Part shown: positions 1-8,109 of the stretch, piece by piece
Numbering within the stretch: position 1 is the stretch's first letter
Layout of the letters: each line of letters starts with the position of its first letter
Source: Apibacter raozihei
Lineage (GTDB): Bacteria; Bacteroidota; Bacteroidia; Flavobacteriales; Weeksellaceae
Length of the DNA: 64,000 nucleotides
Direction of reading: 5' to 3'
NCBI RefSeq assembly: GCF_004014855.1
Contig: NZ_CP034930.1
Span: 2,895,716 to 2,959,715, forward strand
Program-made: the position numbers and the translations under genes
The notes under the pieces: generated by a model
Database searches by the model: none
What the model was told of the DNA's origin: nothing
The model's input: the letters and a program-made list of their open reading frames with translations, nothing else

Positions 1-36
1 TAGAAAGTGTTTATTATTCTAGGTAAAAAAACTTGT

Positions 37-44
37 TAAATTTG
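37..44 (+). promoter_or_regulatory. Candidate -7 element (TAnnTTTG), near-leaderless
   Basis: TAAATTTG matches the Bacteroidota -7 consensus and ends only four bases before the ATG at 49. Transcription would begin at or next to the start codon. No convincing TTG -33 box lies 19-20 bases upstream, so this rests on the -7 box alone. Confidence 0.3.
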
Positions 45-48
45 CGCT

Positions 49-600
49 ATGAATAAAACTATACTGATATTGCTATTTTTTGTCTTTAGCCTTTTTTCAT
101 TTTCACAGACTACTAAAACAATAGTTGATCTTGAAAAATTATCAGAGCAGGAACTCGGCAATATTTCCCAAAGTGTTTCACAAAAAGGTTGGGTTTTACT
201 GAAAGATAAGAATCATAATTATATATTGAATTGCTCCAATAAAGATTATCATTTATTTTTTTCCATTATTTGTGAAAAAGCAACTGATAGACCCGGATTT
301 CATATTGAATTTTCTAATAACTACAGAGACGGAAGCTACGGAGGCATAGATTTTTTGAGCTCTAACGACGACCGGGAGGTACAACTTTTGTTAGATGGTA
401 AAAGTTTCCAAAATCCATTTAAAAACTATGAAGAAACTCTATTTAAAAAATTTACTGAAGCTTTAAGAAATGCAAAAATTCTTACTATCGAGGTTTACGA
501 TCATGATGATTTCACTCAGGAACTTAAATTGAATCGCTCTATTGATTTTAAGCTTGAAAATGGAGATTTAATAGACTATCCGGTACAATGTAATGAATGA
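49..600 (+). CDS. Hypothetical secreted protein
   Basis: I do not recognise this 183-residue protein. Residues 1-19 form a clear Sec signal peptide: a Lys at position 3, a long Leu/Ile/Phe core, and a small-residue cleavage region before Gln20. The mature part is charged and polar with no membrane segment, so it is probably periplasmic or exported. The ATG at 49 is chosen because the signal peptide needs it. The neighbour downstream is a small membrane protein, with 185 bases between them. It lies at the outer part of the accessory region before the tRNA. No catalytic motif is visible and no function is proposed. Confidence 0.7.
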   Translation: MNKTILILLFFVFSLFSFSQTTKTIVDLEKLSEQELGNISQSVSQKGWVLLKDKNHNYILNCSNKDYHLFFSIICEKATDRPGFHIEFSNNYRDGSYGGIDFLSSNDDREVQLLLDGKSFQNPFKNYEETLFKKFTEALRNAKILTIEVYDHDDFTQELKLNRSIDFKLENGDLIDYPVQCNE

Positions 601-785
601 AATGGAAAGCATTTTTTGTATTAACCTACTAATTTTTATGTTTATAAGCCACTAATTACGATCTTTAATTAAGAACAAATGATTTATTATTTTTATTTAT
701 TACAAGTCATATTTATTTCTTTTTACCTACCAGATTTTCTATATCTTTATTAGTCCAAATCATATTTTTTAGCTTTGAATTAAAA

Positions 786-1133
786 ATGGGAATACTAATT
801 ATACCGTTCTATTTGATACCTATGGTGATTTTCTTTTATAGTTTTATTATTCTTGTTCCATTGGTCATAAAAAAACAAATCACTTTCAAACAAATTTTAT
901 CAGGTTTTTTTCTTTCTTTATCGCTTTATGTTGCAATATTATACTATTTGGCTAATGATGGTAAAGCCAGTGCTTTAGTTCCTCTTATTTTGATACCATT
1001 ATGCATGTTCGTCATTCCCGCAATATTGTCTGTTATATCCCAATATATTAAGAGTGAAAAAAATCCACTTTATAATGTATTTATGATTAGCATTTTTTTT
1101 CTGGCTTTTTATTCATTGCTTTTACAGAGATAA
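786..1133 (+). CDS. Small hypothetical membrane protein
   Basis: This 115-residue protein is nearly all hydrophobic, with four probable transmembrane helices at about residues 3-28, 35-55, 62-86 and 95-113 joined by short loops. The loop after helix 1 carries a Lys-Lys pair, and another charged loop precedes helix 4. No family is recognised. It stands alone on the plus strand between the secreted protein upstream and a convergent membrane-protein gene downstream. Small orphan membrane proteins are common in Bacteroidota accessory regions, and nothing here shows a role. Confidence 0.6.
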   Translation: MGILIIPFYLIPMVIFFYSFIILVPLVIKKQITFKQILSGFFLSLSLYVAILYYLANDGKASALVPLILIPLCMFVIPAILSVISQYIKSEKNPLYNVFMISIFFLAFYSLLLQR

Positions 1134-1446
1134 TTAAATATTTTAGAGAATCTGGAATAATACATTTTTATCTTTAATTTTAGGTTCTTAAACTTTTTCC
1201 ATTAAGTGTAATAATATTAAACATGGAGAATAACCTATTAAATACTCTACTTCCATATATCTCTGAATTCTTCCACTATTTGCTTTATTGCATCACCATA
1301 ATAGTTACAGTTTATTTTATTGCCTTTATTCCCAATAACAGCTTTTTCAAAAAATATCTTTAAATATTTCACATTTCCCATAATTAGTAGCTTATCTCTC
1401 AAAAACGCTCCTTCATATATATCTCAACAGTAAATTCTGGATTTTT
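1134..1446. other. Gene-poor stretch between convergent genes
   Basis: No complete gene is supported here. The minus strand from about 1247 to 1445 keeps coding-like sequence in two frames, listed separately as a possible broken C-terminus of the membrane protein at 1446-2258. No clear terminator hairpin was found. Confidence 0.4.
1247..1445 (-). pseudogene. Possible out-of-frame C-terminus of the 1446-2258 membrane protein
   Basis: Downstream of the stop at 1446-1448 the minus strand continues to look coding, but in shifted frames. One extra base in the A-run just before the stop would carry the frame on through residues KNPEFTVEIYMKERF. One extra base in the T-run near 1409 would then continue through MGNVKYLKIFFEKAV to GDAIKQIVEEFRDIW and a TAG at 1247. 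The lower part alone is a 44-codon ORF from 1381 to 1247. The amino acids are charged and amphipathic like a real soluble domain end. The reading is by eye. It could be a true pseudogene, a homopolymer sequencing error, or chance. Confidence 0.4.
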
Positions 1447-2258
1447 TATAATTTTTCCTCTAATAAAATTGATAATTCTTTATCCTGTAAATTTATATTA
1501 ATTTTTATGGGAATAGAGATATTAATTTTATAAAGTTCAACATCTTCAATAACATATTCACTTTCTGAAAGTCTTAACCTATATTGTTTACCTTTGGATA
1601 AATGAGTATTTATTTTTATATTATTAATTGGGTAATCACATAATCCTCTTCTACCTAATCCTGTATATATATAAAGAAAATCACAGTATAAAATATATTC
1701 TCCCTCATCTATAGTAAAAACTTCATTCCAGTAATTGCCTATTGCTTTGTCATATTTTTTTAGATCATAATTTTCTATTCTTAAACTTTGCCCTAAGAAA
1801 TCAAGTATCGCATAACTCTGTAATCTTTTTTTTATATATACTTTTAAATTATTTCGTTTTTTTTTTAAGGACAAAACTTTAATTAAAATCCAGACATATA
1901 CAAGTAAAACCACTACACCAAAAGCTATAAACACATGACAATCAACTATGTATAAAACTGTTTCTGGTTGGGATATATACTTAGTTGTAGGAGCGAAATA
2001 TAAAATAAGTATTAATAAAGCAGAGCCTATTATTACGAGGATACAGTAAAACAGATTTCCATTAATTAAGCTTTTTTTAACTTTTAAAGTATATAGAATT
2101 CCTGATACTGCTAAAATTCCTAAAACAGAAAGTATTTTAATTCCTATGTGTCCATCATAATTCAAAGAGGTTATTCCTATTATTAGCATCATTATTGCGT
2201 AAGCTAATGAAACCATCAAACCGAATAAAAGAAGTTGGTAAAATCCTATCTTACTCAT
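1446..2258 (-). CDS. Hypothetical four-TM membrane protein with cytoplasmic domain, possibly truncated
   Basis: The family is not recognised. From the Met at 2258 (MSKIGFYQ) the protein has 270 residues. Four hydrophobic helices occupy roughly residues 7-30, 40-58, 68-88 and 105-128, followed by a Lys/Arg-rich stretch and a soluble domain of about 140 residues, probably cytoplasmic by the positive-inside rule. An upstream Met at 2315 would add 19 residues and overlap the preceding small ORF, so 2258 is preferred. The stop directly follows an A-run, and coding-like sequence continues beyond it in other frames, so the protein may have lost about 70 C-terminal residues. It sits in the same accessory region as the Gabija genes, without evidence of a shared role. 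Confidence 0.5.
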   Translation of the reverse strand: MSKIGFYQLLLFGLMVSLAYAIMMLIIGITSLNYDGHIGIKILSVLGILAVSGILYTLKVKKSLINGNLFYCILVIIGSALLILILYFAPTTKYISQPETVLYIVDCHVFIAFGVVVLLVYVWILIKVLSLKKKRNNLKVYIKKRLQSYAILDFLGQSLRIENYDLKKYDKAIGNYWNEVFTIDEGEYILYCDFLYIYTGLGRRGLCDYPINNIKINTHLSKGKQYRLRLSESEYVIEDVELYKINISIPIKININLQDKELSILLEEKL

Positions 2259-2302
2259 TTTAATAAAAATATATGAATGTAAATTAAAGGAAAAATCCCT
2301 TA

Positions 2303-2494
2303 TCAGCAAAGCCAAATCAAGTTTCTTTCGTTATTATCACATGGTCTACAAAAACCAAATCCAATAGCTTTCGGCATTTGTGTTCCTATCAGGGCTTTGC
2401 AAGTAAGTTCATCAAAAGTTGAAGGTATATAAGCTTTCTTTGCTGTTGCATAAAATTGCTTTGTAGTTTGGCTTTTTACTATTTCTATCTCCAC
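2303..2494 (-). CDS. Small hypothetical protein, possibly a truncated fragment
   Basis: This is a 63-codon ORF beginning with GTG. The first 40 residues (MEIEIVKSQTTKQFYATAKK onward) have the look of a conserved small protein. The last 24, rich in Cys, Asn and aromatic residues, look unlike the start. That suggests a gene whose 3' part was lost or frameshifted. It ends 44 bases before the start of the next minus-strand gene. In-frame stop codons just upstream of the GTG rule out a longer form. No function is visible. Confidence 0.35.
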   Translation of the reverse strand: MEIEIVKSQTTKQFYATAKKAYIPSTFDELTCKALIGTQMPKAIGFGFCRPCDNNERNLIWLC

Positions 2495-2904
2495 CAGAGA
2501 TTTTTAATAAAAAGAAGGAAGTTCCATCTTTTTTGTTTCTTTCTTTAAAATTGATAATTGTTACACATTGGTTTATGTTTTTTGAGTTAGTGTATCACTT
2601 GCAAACAAAAAACCAGAGGAAAAAGATTAAGCTTTCATCTTGAATTTTTATACATTCTGGAATTTGTTCTGTTTCTTATGTAATTTGAGTGGGAGGTTTT
2701 CCCTTTAATACTGGTGGGGGAATTTAATTAGGGTAGTTTGCTCATAAATATATTTTTAAGATAAATTTCTATGGAAAAATTTTAGCTTAAATCAGGGGGG
2801 AGATAAAGTTTAACGTATTAATTTACTTATATTTGCATTTGCTAAGTATAAAAATATACAAAATATAATAGTACTAATTAGAATTCCAATAATATATAGC
2901 TACG
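2495..2904. other. Intergenic region upstream of gajA
   Basis: No ORF is supported in this 410-base stretch between a minus-strand fragment and the plus-strand Gabija operon. It contains the candidate gajA promoter near 2828. The rest is AT-rich with a few G-runs (for example near 2693, 2712 and 2795) and no repeat or hairpin that I could recognise. Confidence 0.5.
2828..2835 (+). promoter_or_regulatory. Candidate -7 element for gajAB
   Basis: TATATTTG matches TAnnTTTG and lies 69 bases before the gajA ATG, giving a leader of about 65 bases. A TTTA around 2809, about 17-20 bases upstream, is only a weak -33 match. Confidence 0.35.
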
Positions 2905-4677
2905 ATGAACATTAAAAATATTAAAATTCAAAACTTTAGAAATTTTAAAGACTTTTCAATTGACTTTTCAGAAGGGTTTCAAACAATTATAGGAGAAAAT
3001 AATGTTGGAAAGAGCAATCTTTATTGGGCTATTAGACTTGTACTTGACAGAGAACTATCTTATAATTCGAGAAAATTAGAACTCAAGGATTTTCACAATT
3101 ACAAGAATTCTATTACAATTAATGATTATGTACTGATTTCAATTGAGCTTTTTAGCGAAAATCTTGCATCTTTTCCCACTTTTCATGCATTTAAAACAAG
3201 TGATACTACCGCACAGATTACCTATGTATATGCTCACAGAAGCAAGTTTAATGAAGATGATGCTACTCCAGAAGAAATTGAGTTAAATGACTTTAATTGG
3301 CGTTTATTTGCAGGAAATCAGACTCTCAACCTAGAATATTTGGTAAGTAGATCAGCACAAATAACTTTTAGGGATTTAGAAGGAATAAATCTTTATTATA
3401 TAAATGCTTTCCGTAATATAAATTCAGATTTGCACGGTAATACAAAGTCGTTATTAAGTAGATATTGCCAATCAAGAGAAAATGCAGAAGAAGAGCTTGA
3501 AAGTATTCAGACAATCTTACAACAATCATCTACTGATTTGAATAAATTACTTTTTATTCCTAATTTATCTGAAACGATACAAAAAAAAGGTATTGATATA
3601 GCAGGCCAATATTTCTCTTTTCCAGTAGCAATTAGTTTTCTCTCAAATTATAATACTGATGCTTGGAATCAGTTAAATTTATTTTTTTGCCCTGAAGAAA
3701 ACAATAATATTCCTATTCAAGTTTTAGGATTAGGACAAAAAAATATTTTATATTTGAGTTTATTTATTGCTGAATTAGAAAATTCAAGTAAACAACACGA
3801 AATAAACCTTTTACTTATTGAAGAGCCAGAAGCACATCTTCATCCTCAATTACAAAAAATACTTTTTGCAAATTTGAACGGATTGAAGACAACCCAAGTT
3901 TTTATGACATCACACTCTACCCATATAGCAAGTGATTGTGATTACAAAAACTTAAATATTCTATACAGAAATAAAGAAAAAGAAGTCAAATCCTTTTCAC
4001 CATTTGGAAATGGTCTTTTAACCGACAGAGAGAGTAAATTGCTTAAACGTTATTTAGATGCTACGAGAAGTGAAATGTTTTTTGCTTCCGCGATTATTTA
4101 TGTTGAGGGTGTAGGCGAACAGTTTGTAATTCCTTCAATTGCTAAGGAAGTTTATGGTATTAATTTGACTGAACACAACATCTCAGTAATTCCTATTCAC
4201 AGCAGGTTTTTTGACCCATATTTAAAAATCGTGCAAGATTCAAATCTTGAGATTCCTGCAGTTGCTATTATTGATGGGGATAGCACAGAACTAAAAGAAG
4301 ACGATACGGAAACTACAGCTGTTGCAAATGCTAAAGAACTTGAAGTAACAGATAGGGTTGTAGTTATGTCAGGAGAAAATACATTCGAAATTGATTTATT
4401 TCCGAATGTAGAAACGAATAATATTTATTTGAAAACTTGTTTTGAAAATTTGAATCATAAAAAATCATTTGAAAATTTAATTAATGCAACTAAAGACGAA
4501 GAAGAAAATTGGTCAATAGGATTAATTAAGCGAATAGACCAAACAGTAATGAAAGGAAGATTTGCCCAAGAATTAAGCTTATTAATTGATAAAGACTTCC
4601 AAGTCCCTGAATATATTGAAAAAGCAATTTTACATATTGCTAAATGTAAAAATATTGAAGTAAACAATGCTAAATGA
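2905..4677 (+). CDS. gajA: Gabija anti-phage endonuclease GajA (OLD-family ATPase/TOPRIM)
   Basis: This 590-residue protein has the OLD-nuclease layout. An ABC-type ATPase comes first: Walker A GENNVGKS at residues 30-37 with K36, a signature-like LGLGQKN near residue 273, and Walker B with EEPEAHLHP at 306-314. A C-terminal TOPRIM nuclease follows, with its acidic Glu at E401 (YVEG) and a DGD at D457/D459. In Gabija, GajA forms a tetrameric sequence-selective DNA nuclease held in check by nucleotides. Length is close to known GajA (about 580). The last 11 bases overlap the helicase gene at 4667, the classic GajA-GajB arrangement, so translation is probably coupled. OLD proteins also occur alone or in retron and Paris-type systems; the helicase partner makes Gabija the best call. 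Confidence 0.88.
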   Translation: MNIKNIKIQNFRNFKDFSIDFSEGFQTIIGENNVGKSNLYWAIRLVLDRELSYNSRKLELKDFHNYKNSITINDYVLISIELFSENLASFPTFHAFKTSDTTAQITYVYAHRSKFNEDDATPEEIELNDFNWRLFAGNQTLNLEYLVSRSAQITFRDLEGINLYYINAFRNINSDLHGNTKSLLSRYCQSRENAEEELESIQTILQQSSTDLNKLLFIPNLSETIQKKGIDIAGQYFSFPVAISFLSNYNTDAWNQLNLFFCPEENNNIPIQVLGLGQKNILYLSLFIAELENSSKQHEINLLLIEEPEAHLHPQLQKILFANLNGLKTTQVFMTSHSTHIASDCDYKNLNILYRNKEKEVKSFSPFGNGLLTDRESKLLKRYLDATRSEMFFASAIIYVEGVGEQFVIPSIAKEVYGINLTEHNISVIPIHSRFFDPYLKIVQDSNLEIPAVAIIDGDSTELKEDDTETTAVANAKELEVTDRVVVMSGENTFEIDLFPNVETNNIYLKTCFENLNHKKSFENLINATKDEEENWSIGLIKRIDQTVMKGRFAQELSLLIDKDFQVPEYIEKAILHIAKCKNIEVNNAK

Positions 4678-6367
4678 CAAGCAGTGTAGAGTAGTTTATG
4701 ATTTAACTGGCAACACAATTGTTAGTGCATCTCCTGGTTCGGGAAAAACAAAAACACTTGTTGCAAGAGCACAGCATAAGTTGGAAACAATTCCATTTCA
4801 CAAATCATTAGCTTTAATTACATATACAAACGCAGGCGCAGATGAAATTGCCTACCGTTTAGCAGACCAAGATTACAAAGTTTTCATTGGTACAATACAC
4901 CGTTTCTGTTTAGAATTTATTTTACGTCCATTTGGGTGGATTTTTAATTGGCATAAGCCGAGAGTGGTTACTTATAATGAATTAAATGAATTTATTGAGG
5001 AAAATAAGACTTTAGATTTAGGAAGTAGCCCATTAGATGAGTTAAACAAAATAAAAAAAACACTTGATGGAAATTTAGATACAACAGTTGTTTGGAATAA
5101 TTTAACAGATATACAAACAGTAGCAAATGCTTTTTATGATTTTCTTCAAAACAGGAAAGCTATTGATTTTAATGAAATATTATATCGTTCTTATAAAATC
5201 ATAAAAGAAAAAGATTTTGTAATAAGTTCTCTTGCAAATAAATTTTATGAAATTTCAATTGACGAATTTCAAGATACAAATATTTATCAATATGAAATAC
5301 TAAAAGCAATTCAACAGAAAAAAATATGTACATTTTTTATGGTTGGAGATGAAAAACAAAGAATTTATCGATTTGCAGGCGCTATTGATAATGCGTTTAA
5401 AAGAGCTTCTCTTGACTTTGATGCTCCAATTGAAATTTTGGAAGTAAACTATCGCTCAACAAGTAATATAATTAATACATATTCTTCGTTATTCGAAAAC
5501 CACCCCGAATTGATAAACGAATCAGAATATAAATCAATTGATTATAAAGTAATTTTTCAGCAAACAAAAAAAGACGACCATAATACAATTGTTAAAAATT
5601 ATATTGAATATTTAGTAAATAAAGGGAATATTGAGCCATCTGAAATTGCAATTCTTTCATTACAATGGAGAGATGCGTTAAGTGTAAGTAAAGCACTTAG
5701 AAACAAATTTCGTATTGTTGGTTTAGGAGCATTGCCTCATAAAAGTTTAAATAACTCAACATTTAATTTGGTTCGTTGCCTTAGTAGGTTTTCTCATTCA
5801 ATTACCGTAAAGAGTTTAAGAATAATTCGCAGAGCCATTGAATTACATGTTTTAGAAAATAACCTGACTATTAGCAACACAGAGTTTAACTATATTACAA
5901 ATTCTCTTATCTCAAAATTCGGACAAATTGATAATAGTCTTTCTTTAAAAGATGGTATTTTTGAACTTCAAAAAGTTTTTGATATAATTTTTAAAGTTTC
6001 ACATTCAGCATTTGATGAATTATTGTACTTACTTGATGATGATGAAGCTGAGCAATGGACTTTTGAAAAATATATTGAAACATTATCAGGAGTAGCTGGG
6101 ATTACAATAAACACAATCCACCAAGCAAAGGGTTTGGAATACAAAGTTGTTATTCTTAACCAAATAAACGAAAACAAAATTCCATACCAAATGTATTTGG
6201 GACAGCAAAATGGTAATTATATTTATGAGGATTTAACAGAAGAAAGTATAGAGGATGGAAGAACACTTTTATATGTTGGTTTGAGCCGAGCTCAGGCAGT
6301 TTTAGTCATTTTACACAATTGGAAGCCTTCAATGTTTATTCAGACTTTAAAGTCTGTAAATACTTAA
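4667..6367 (+). CDS. gajB: Gabija helicase GajB (UvrD/Rep-like, SF1)
   Basis: The 566-residue protein carries the superfamily 1A helicase motifs in order: Walker A ASPGSGKT with K27; motif II DEFQD at 199-203; GDEKQRIYRF as motif III; NYRST as motif IV; TIHQAKGLEY as motif V; and YVGLSRA near R541 as motif VI. In Gabija, GajB binds GajA and is thought to sense or process DNA ends made during phage attack. It is somewhat longer than the best studied GajB (about 490). Its ATG lies inside the 3' end of gajA. Alone it could be mistaken for a UvrD or PcrA repair helicase, but it is shorter and lacks the usual long 1B/2B insertions. Confidence 0.87.
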   Translation: MLNDKQCRVVYDLTGNTIVSASPGSGKTKTLVARAQHKLETIPFHKSLALITYTNAGADEIAYRLADQDYKVFIGTIHRFCLEFILRPFGWIFNWHKPRVVTYNELNEFIEENKTLDLGSSPLDELNKIKKTLDGNLDTTVVWNNLTDIQTVANAFYDFLQNRKAIDFNEILYRSYKIIKEKDFVISSLANKFYEISIDEFQDTNIYQYEILKAIQQKKICTFFMVGDEKQRIYRFAGAIDNAFKRASLDFDAPIEILEVNYRSTSNIINTYSSLFENHPELINESEYKSIDYKVIFQQTKKDDHNTIVKNYIEYLVNKGNIEPSEIAILSLQWRDALSVSKALRNKFRIVGLGALPHKSLNNSTFNLVRCLSRFSHSITVKSLRIIRRAIELHVLENNLTISNTEFNYITNSLISKFGQIDNSLSLKDGIFELQKVFDIIFKVSHSAFDELLYLLDDDEAEQWTFEKYIETLSGVAGITINTIHQAKGLEYKVVILNQINENKIPYQMYLGQQNGNYIYEDLTEESIEDGRTLLYVGLSRAQAVLVILHNWKPSMFIQTLKSVNT

Positions 6368-6733
6368 CTCAAAATTAAATCTTAGCTGTATAGGTAATAT
6401 TTACAATATAAAAACCACCCCACAAAAGTAGAGTAGCTTATCAACTAACTCAAAAACCAATGATAGTTCGAATTACCACTGATAGCTTTATCAATGCTCT
6501 CGTTAAACTCAAAAGCATTTACATTCCTTTCCAGAAACGTATCAATATAACTGGATTTATTGGCTTGGATAAACAAGTTATACACTTTACATAAAAATCT
6601 TATCATTTTAATAATCGTTTACTATTCAGTTAAATGTAGTATGCCTAATTGTATGCCTTTTTTAGCATGAAATAGTAAAATCAGAAGCTATCTAAAGAAG
6701 TAAATTATATAACTCCTTGATTTTAAATAAAAA
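6368..6733. other. Decayed region between gajB and tRNA-fMet
   Basis: The stretch holds no intact gene. It includes the C-terminal remnant described at 6445-6606. The part from 6607 to 6733 is AT-rich with no ORF. I looked for a direct repeat of the tRNA 3' end that could mark an integration site in 1-6760 and saw none. Confidence 0.45.
6445..6606 (-). pseudogene. Remnant resembling the C-terminus of a DUF3871-type protein
   Basis: The minus strand encodes a 53-codon fragment whose readable part runs YNLFIQANKSSYIDTFLERN, then NAFEFNESIDKAISG, and ends NYHWFLS followed by TAG. From memory this resembles the C-terminal end of DUF3871 proteins, which are found in Bacteroidota mobile and integrative elements. 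A stop lies just upstream of its Met, and the large N-terminal part is missing. It is therefore read as debris of a mobile element. The family assignment is by recall and moderately sure; the truncation is seen directly. Confidence 0.5.
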
Positions 6734-6759
6734 AAGAGAATCAATTTCTTGATTCTCTT
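6734..6759 (-). terminator. Rho-independent terminator of tRNA-fMet
   Basis: An 11-bp perfect stem (AAGAGAATCAA / TTGATTCTCTT) with a four-base loop lies directly after the tRNA 3' end on the minus strand, followed there by a T-run. Confidence 0.8.
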
Positions 6760-6765
6760 ACTTAG

Positions 6766-6838
<73 letters not shown>

Positions 6839-6853
6839 TTGTTATTTCGATTG

Positions 6854-6884
6854 CAAATATACGACTATTTTCTAACCATGCAAA
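6854..6884 (-). promoter_or_regulatory. Promoter of tRNA-fMet
   Basis: On the minus strand TTTG (6884-6881) is followed after 19 bases by TATATTTG (6861-6854), an exact match to the Bacteroidota primary-sigma consensus TTTG-N19/20-TAnnTTTG. The tRNA starts 15 bases further on. Confidence 0.75.
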
Positions 6885-6891
6885 TAAATTA

Positions 6892-8037
6892 TCACTTTTT
6901 TTTCGGTGGATGAGCTTTTATATACTCCAAAACCTCTTCAGGATGGTCGGTAAGAAAAAGTAAATTCTTGTATTCCATACCTTTAGCTAGCTGATGCAAG
7001 GTTGAATAAAGAGAAGTATCTTCTACGTATCTTTTTTTACCAAAAAAGACCATGGGGCTATAATAGCCATAAGTTCCGTAATGATTCTGGGTGGCTTCCT
7101 GAAAAATTTCCTGAGTAGTTCCGGCACTACCCGGTGCATATACCACACCGTACAAACATACCGCCAGAAGAATATCTTCCCGTATACTATTAGAAAAATA
7201 CTTGGCAATATGTGAAGCAAATACATTGCTGGGCTCATGCCCGTAAAACCAGGTAGGAATAGCCAGGTTTCCGTTTCCTTCCGGATATAGCTCTAAAACC
7301 CTGAGTGCCTGTTCCAGATAATTTTCTGCCAGATATTCCGGCTGTTCAGGGTTTGTTTTCTTTACATCCGAAAGAATAGCCAAAGCCTTATAAAAATCGG
7401 CTTCGGTATAATTAGCCATATAAGCTCCGAAATTTGCAGCTTCCATAATTCCGGGACCTCCTCCGGTAACGATATAATAACCGCTTTCTGCAAGCAGACG
7501 GGCTGCTTTAGCAGTCTTAATATAAAATTCGGAAGTACGGTCCATACTATGCCCTCCCATGAAGCCTACGGCCTTCTTTTCGGTCATTCCCTCATCATCA
7601 AACAATAAAAGCTCTCTGAGGCTGCTGTCTATACTATAATCATGAATCCTCTGTGCCAATGCGTCATCCATTGGCGGGTTAAAACGGGTAGTATTAAAAT
7701 GGATATAAATTTTTTCATCGCAGGTCAAAGTTTCTCCATCTTCTTTAGCCATCAGTTCTTTCCATGTATATAGCGACCGACGGGCCGGTTTATATGGCAA
7801 TGACTTAAACTTCGGGTAAACAAAAACTCCCTGCATCACCAAAAACACAAAATCTTCCTGCGGCAGTTCACAATTTATAAAAATGGTATTTTTGAAAGTA
7901 TAGATTTTCCAGTCAACCGGAAAGTTGACAAAATTTATATTCTGAACAACTATATCTTTAAAATAGATACTTTTAGAAATGTAACTCTTAAATTCACTTT
8001 CTGACTTTATAAAGTTTTTAAACCTTTTGATACTCAT
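6892..8037 (-). CDS. LOG family protein (Rossmann-fold, extended form)
   Basis: This 381-residue protein holds a LOG-type domain. GG at 161-162 starts the Rossmann fold, TGGGPGIMEA is at 191-200, and PGSAGTTQE at 302-310 corresponds to the family's PGGxGTxxE. LOG proteins are nucleotide-binding; plant and some bacterial members release cytokinin bases from nucleotide phosphates, and many are annotated 'lysine decarboxylase' in error. It is longer than the usual 200 residues because of about 150 extra N-terminal residues. The motif Gly is replaced by Ser-Ala (GSAG), so catalytic equivalence is uncertain. A hairpin at 8063 separates it from the upstream gene. Confidence 0.8.
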   Translation of the reverse strand: MSIKRFKNFIKSESEFKSYISKSIYFKDIVVQNINFVNFPVDWKIYTFKNTIFINCELPQEDFVFLVMQGVFVYPKFKSLPYKPARRSLYTWKELMAKEDGETLTCDEKIYIHFNTTRFNPPMDDALAQRIHDYSIDSSLRELLLFDDEGMTEKKAVGFMGGHSMDRTSEFYIKTAKAARLLAESGYYIVTGGGPGIMEAANFGAYMANYTEADFYKALAILSDVKKTNPEQPEYLAENYLEQALRVLELYPEGNGNLAIPTWFYGHEPSNVFASHIAKYFSNSIREDILLAVCLYGVVYAPGSAGTTQEIFQEATQNHYGTYGYYSPMVFFGKKRYVEDTSLYSTLHQLAKGMEYKNLLFLTDHPEEVLEYIKAHPPKKK

Positions 8038-8062
8038 AGCAGTCTTATATATTTATGATAAA

Positions 8063-8087
8063 AAAATCAGTCGATAGGACTGATTTT
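8063..8087 (-). terminator. Terminator after the HhH membrane protein gene
   Basis: A 10-bp stem (AAAATCAGTC / GACTGATTTT) with a five-base loop is followed on the minus strand by a T-run. It lies between the stop at 8110 and the LOG start at 8037. Confidence 0.65.
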
Positions 8088-8109
8088 ATATAACTTTATA
8101 ACTATTTAT

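Noticed and set aside
1223-1363. Small plus-strand ORF of 46 codons (MENNLLNTLL...)
   Set aside because: It overlaps coding-like sequence on minus, has no promoter or neighbour support and is short; an AT-rich antisense ORF by chance is more likely.
2495-6765. Attachment-site repeat of the tRNA-fMet 3' end
   Set aside because: I looked for a second copy of the tRNA end in the accessory region and saw none, so insertion at the tRNA is not claimed.
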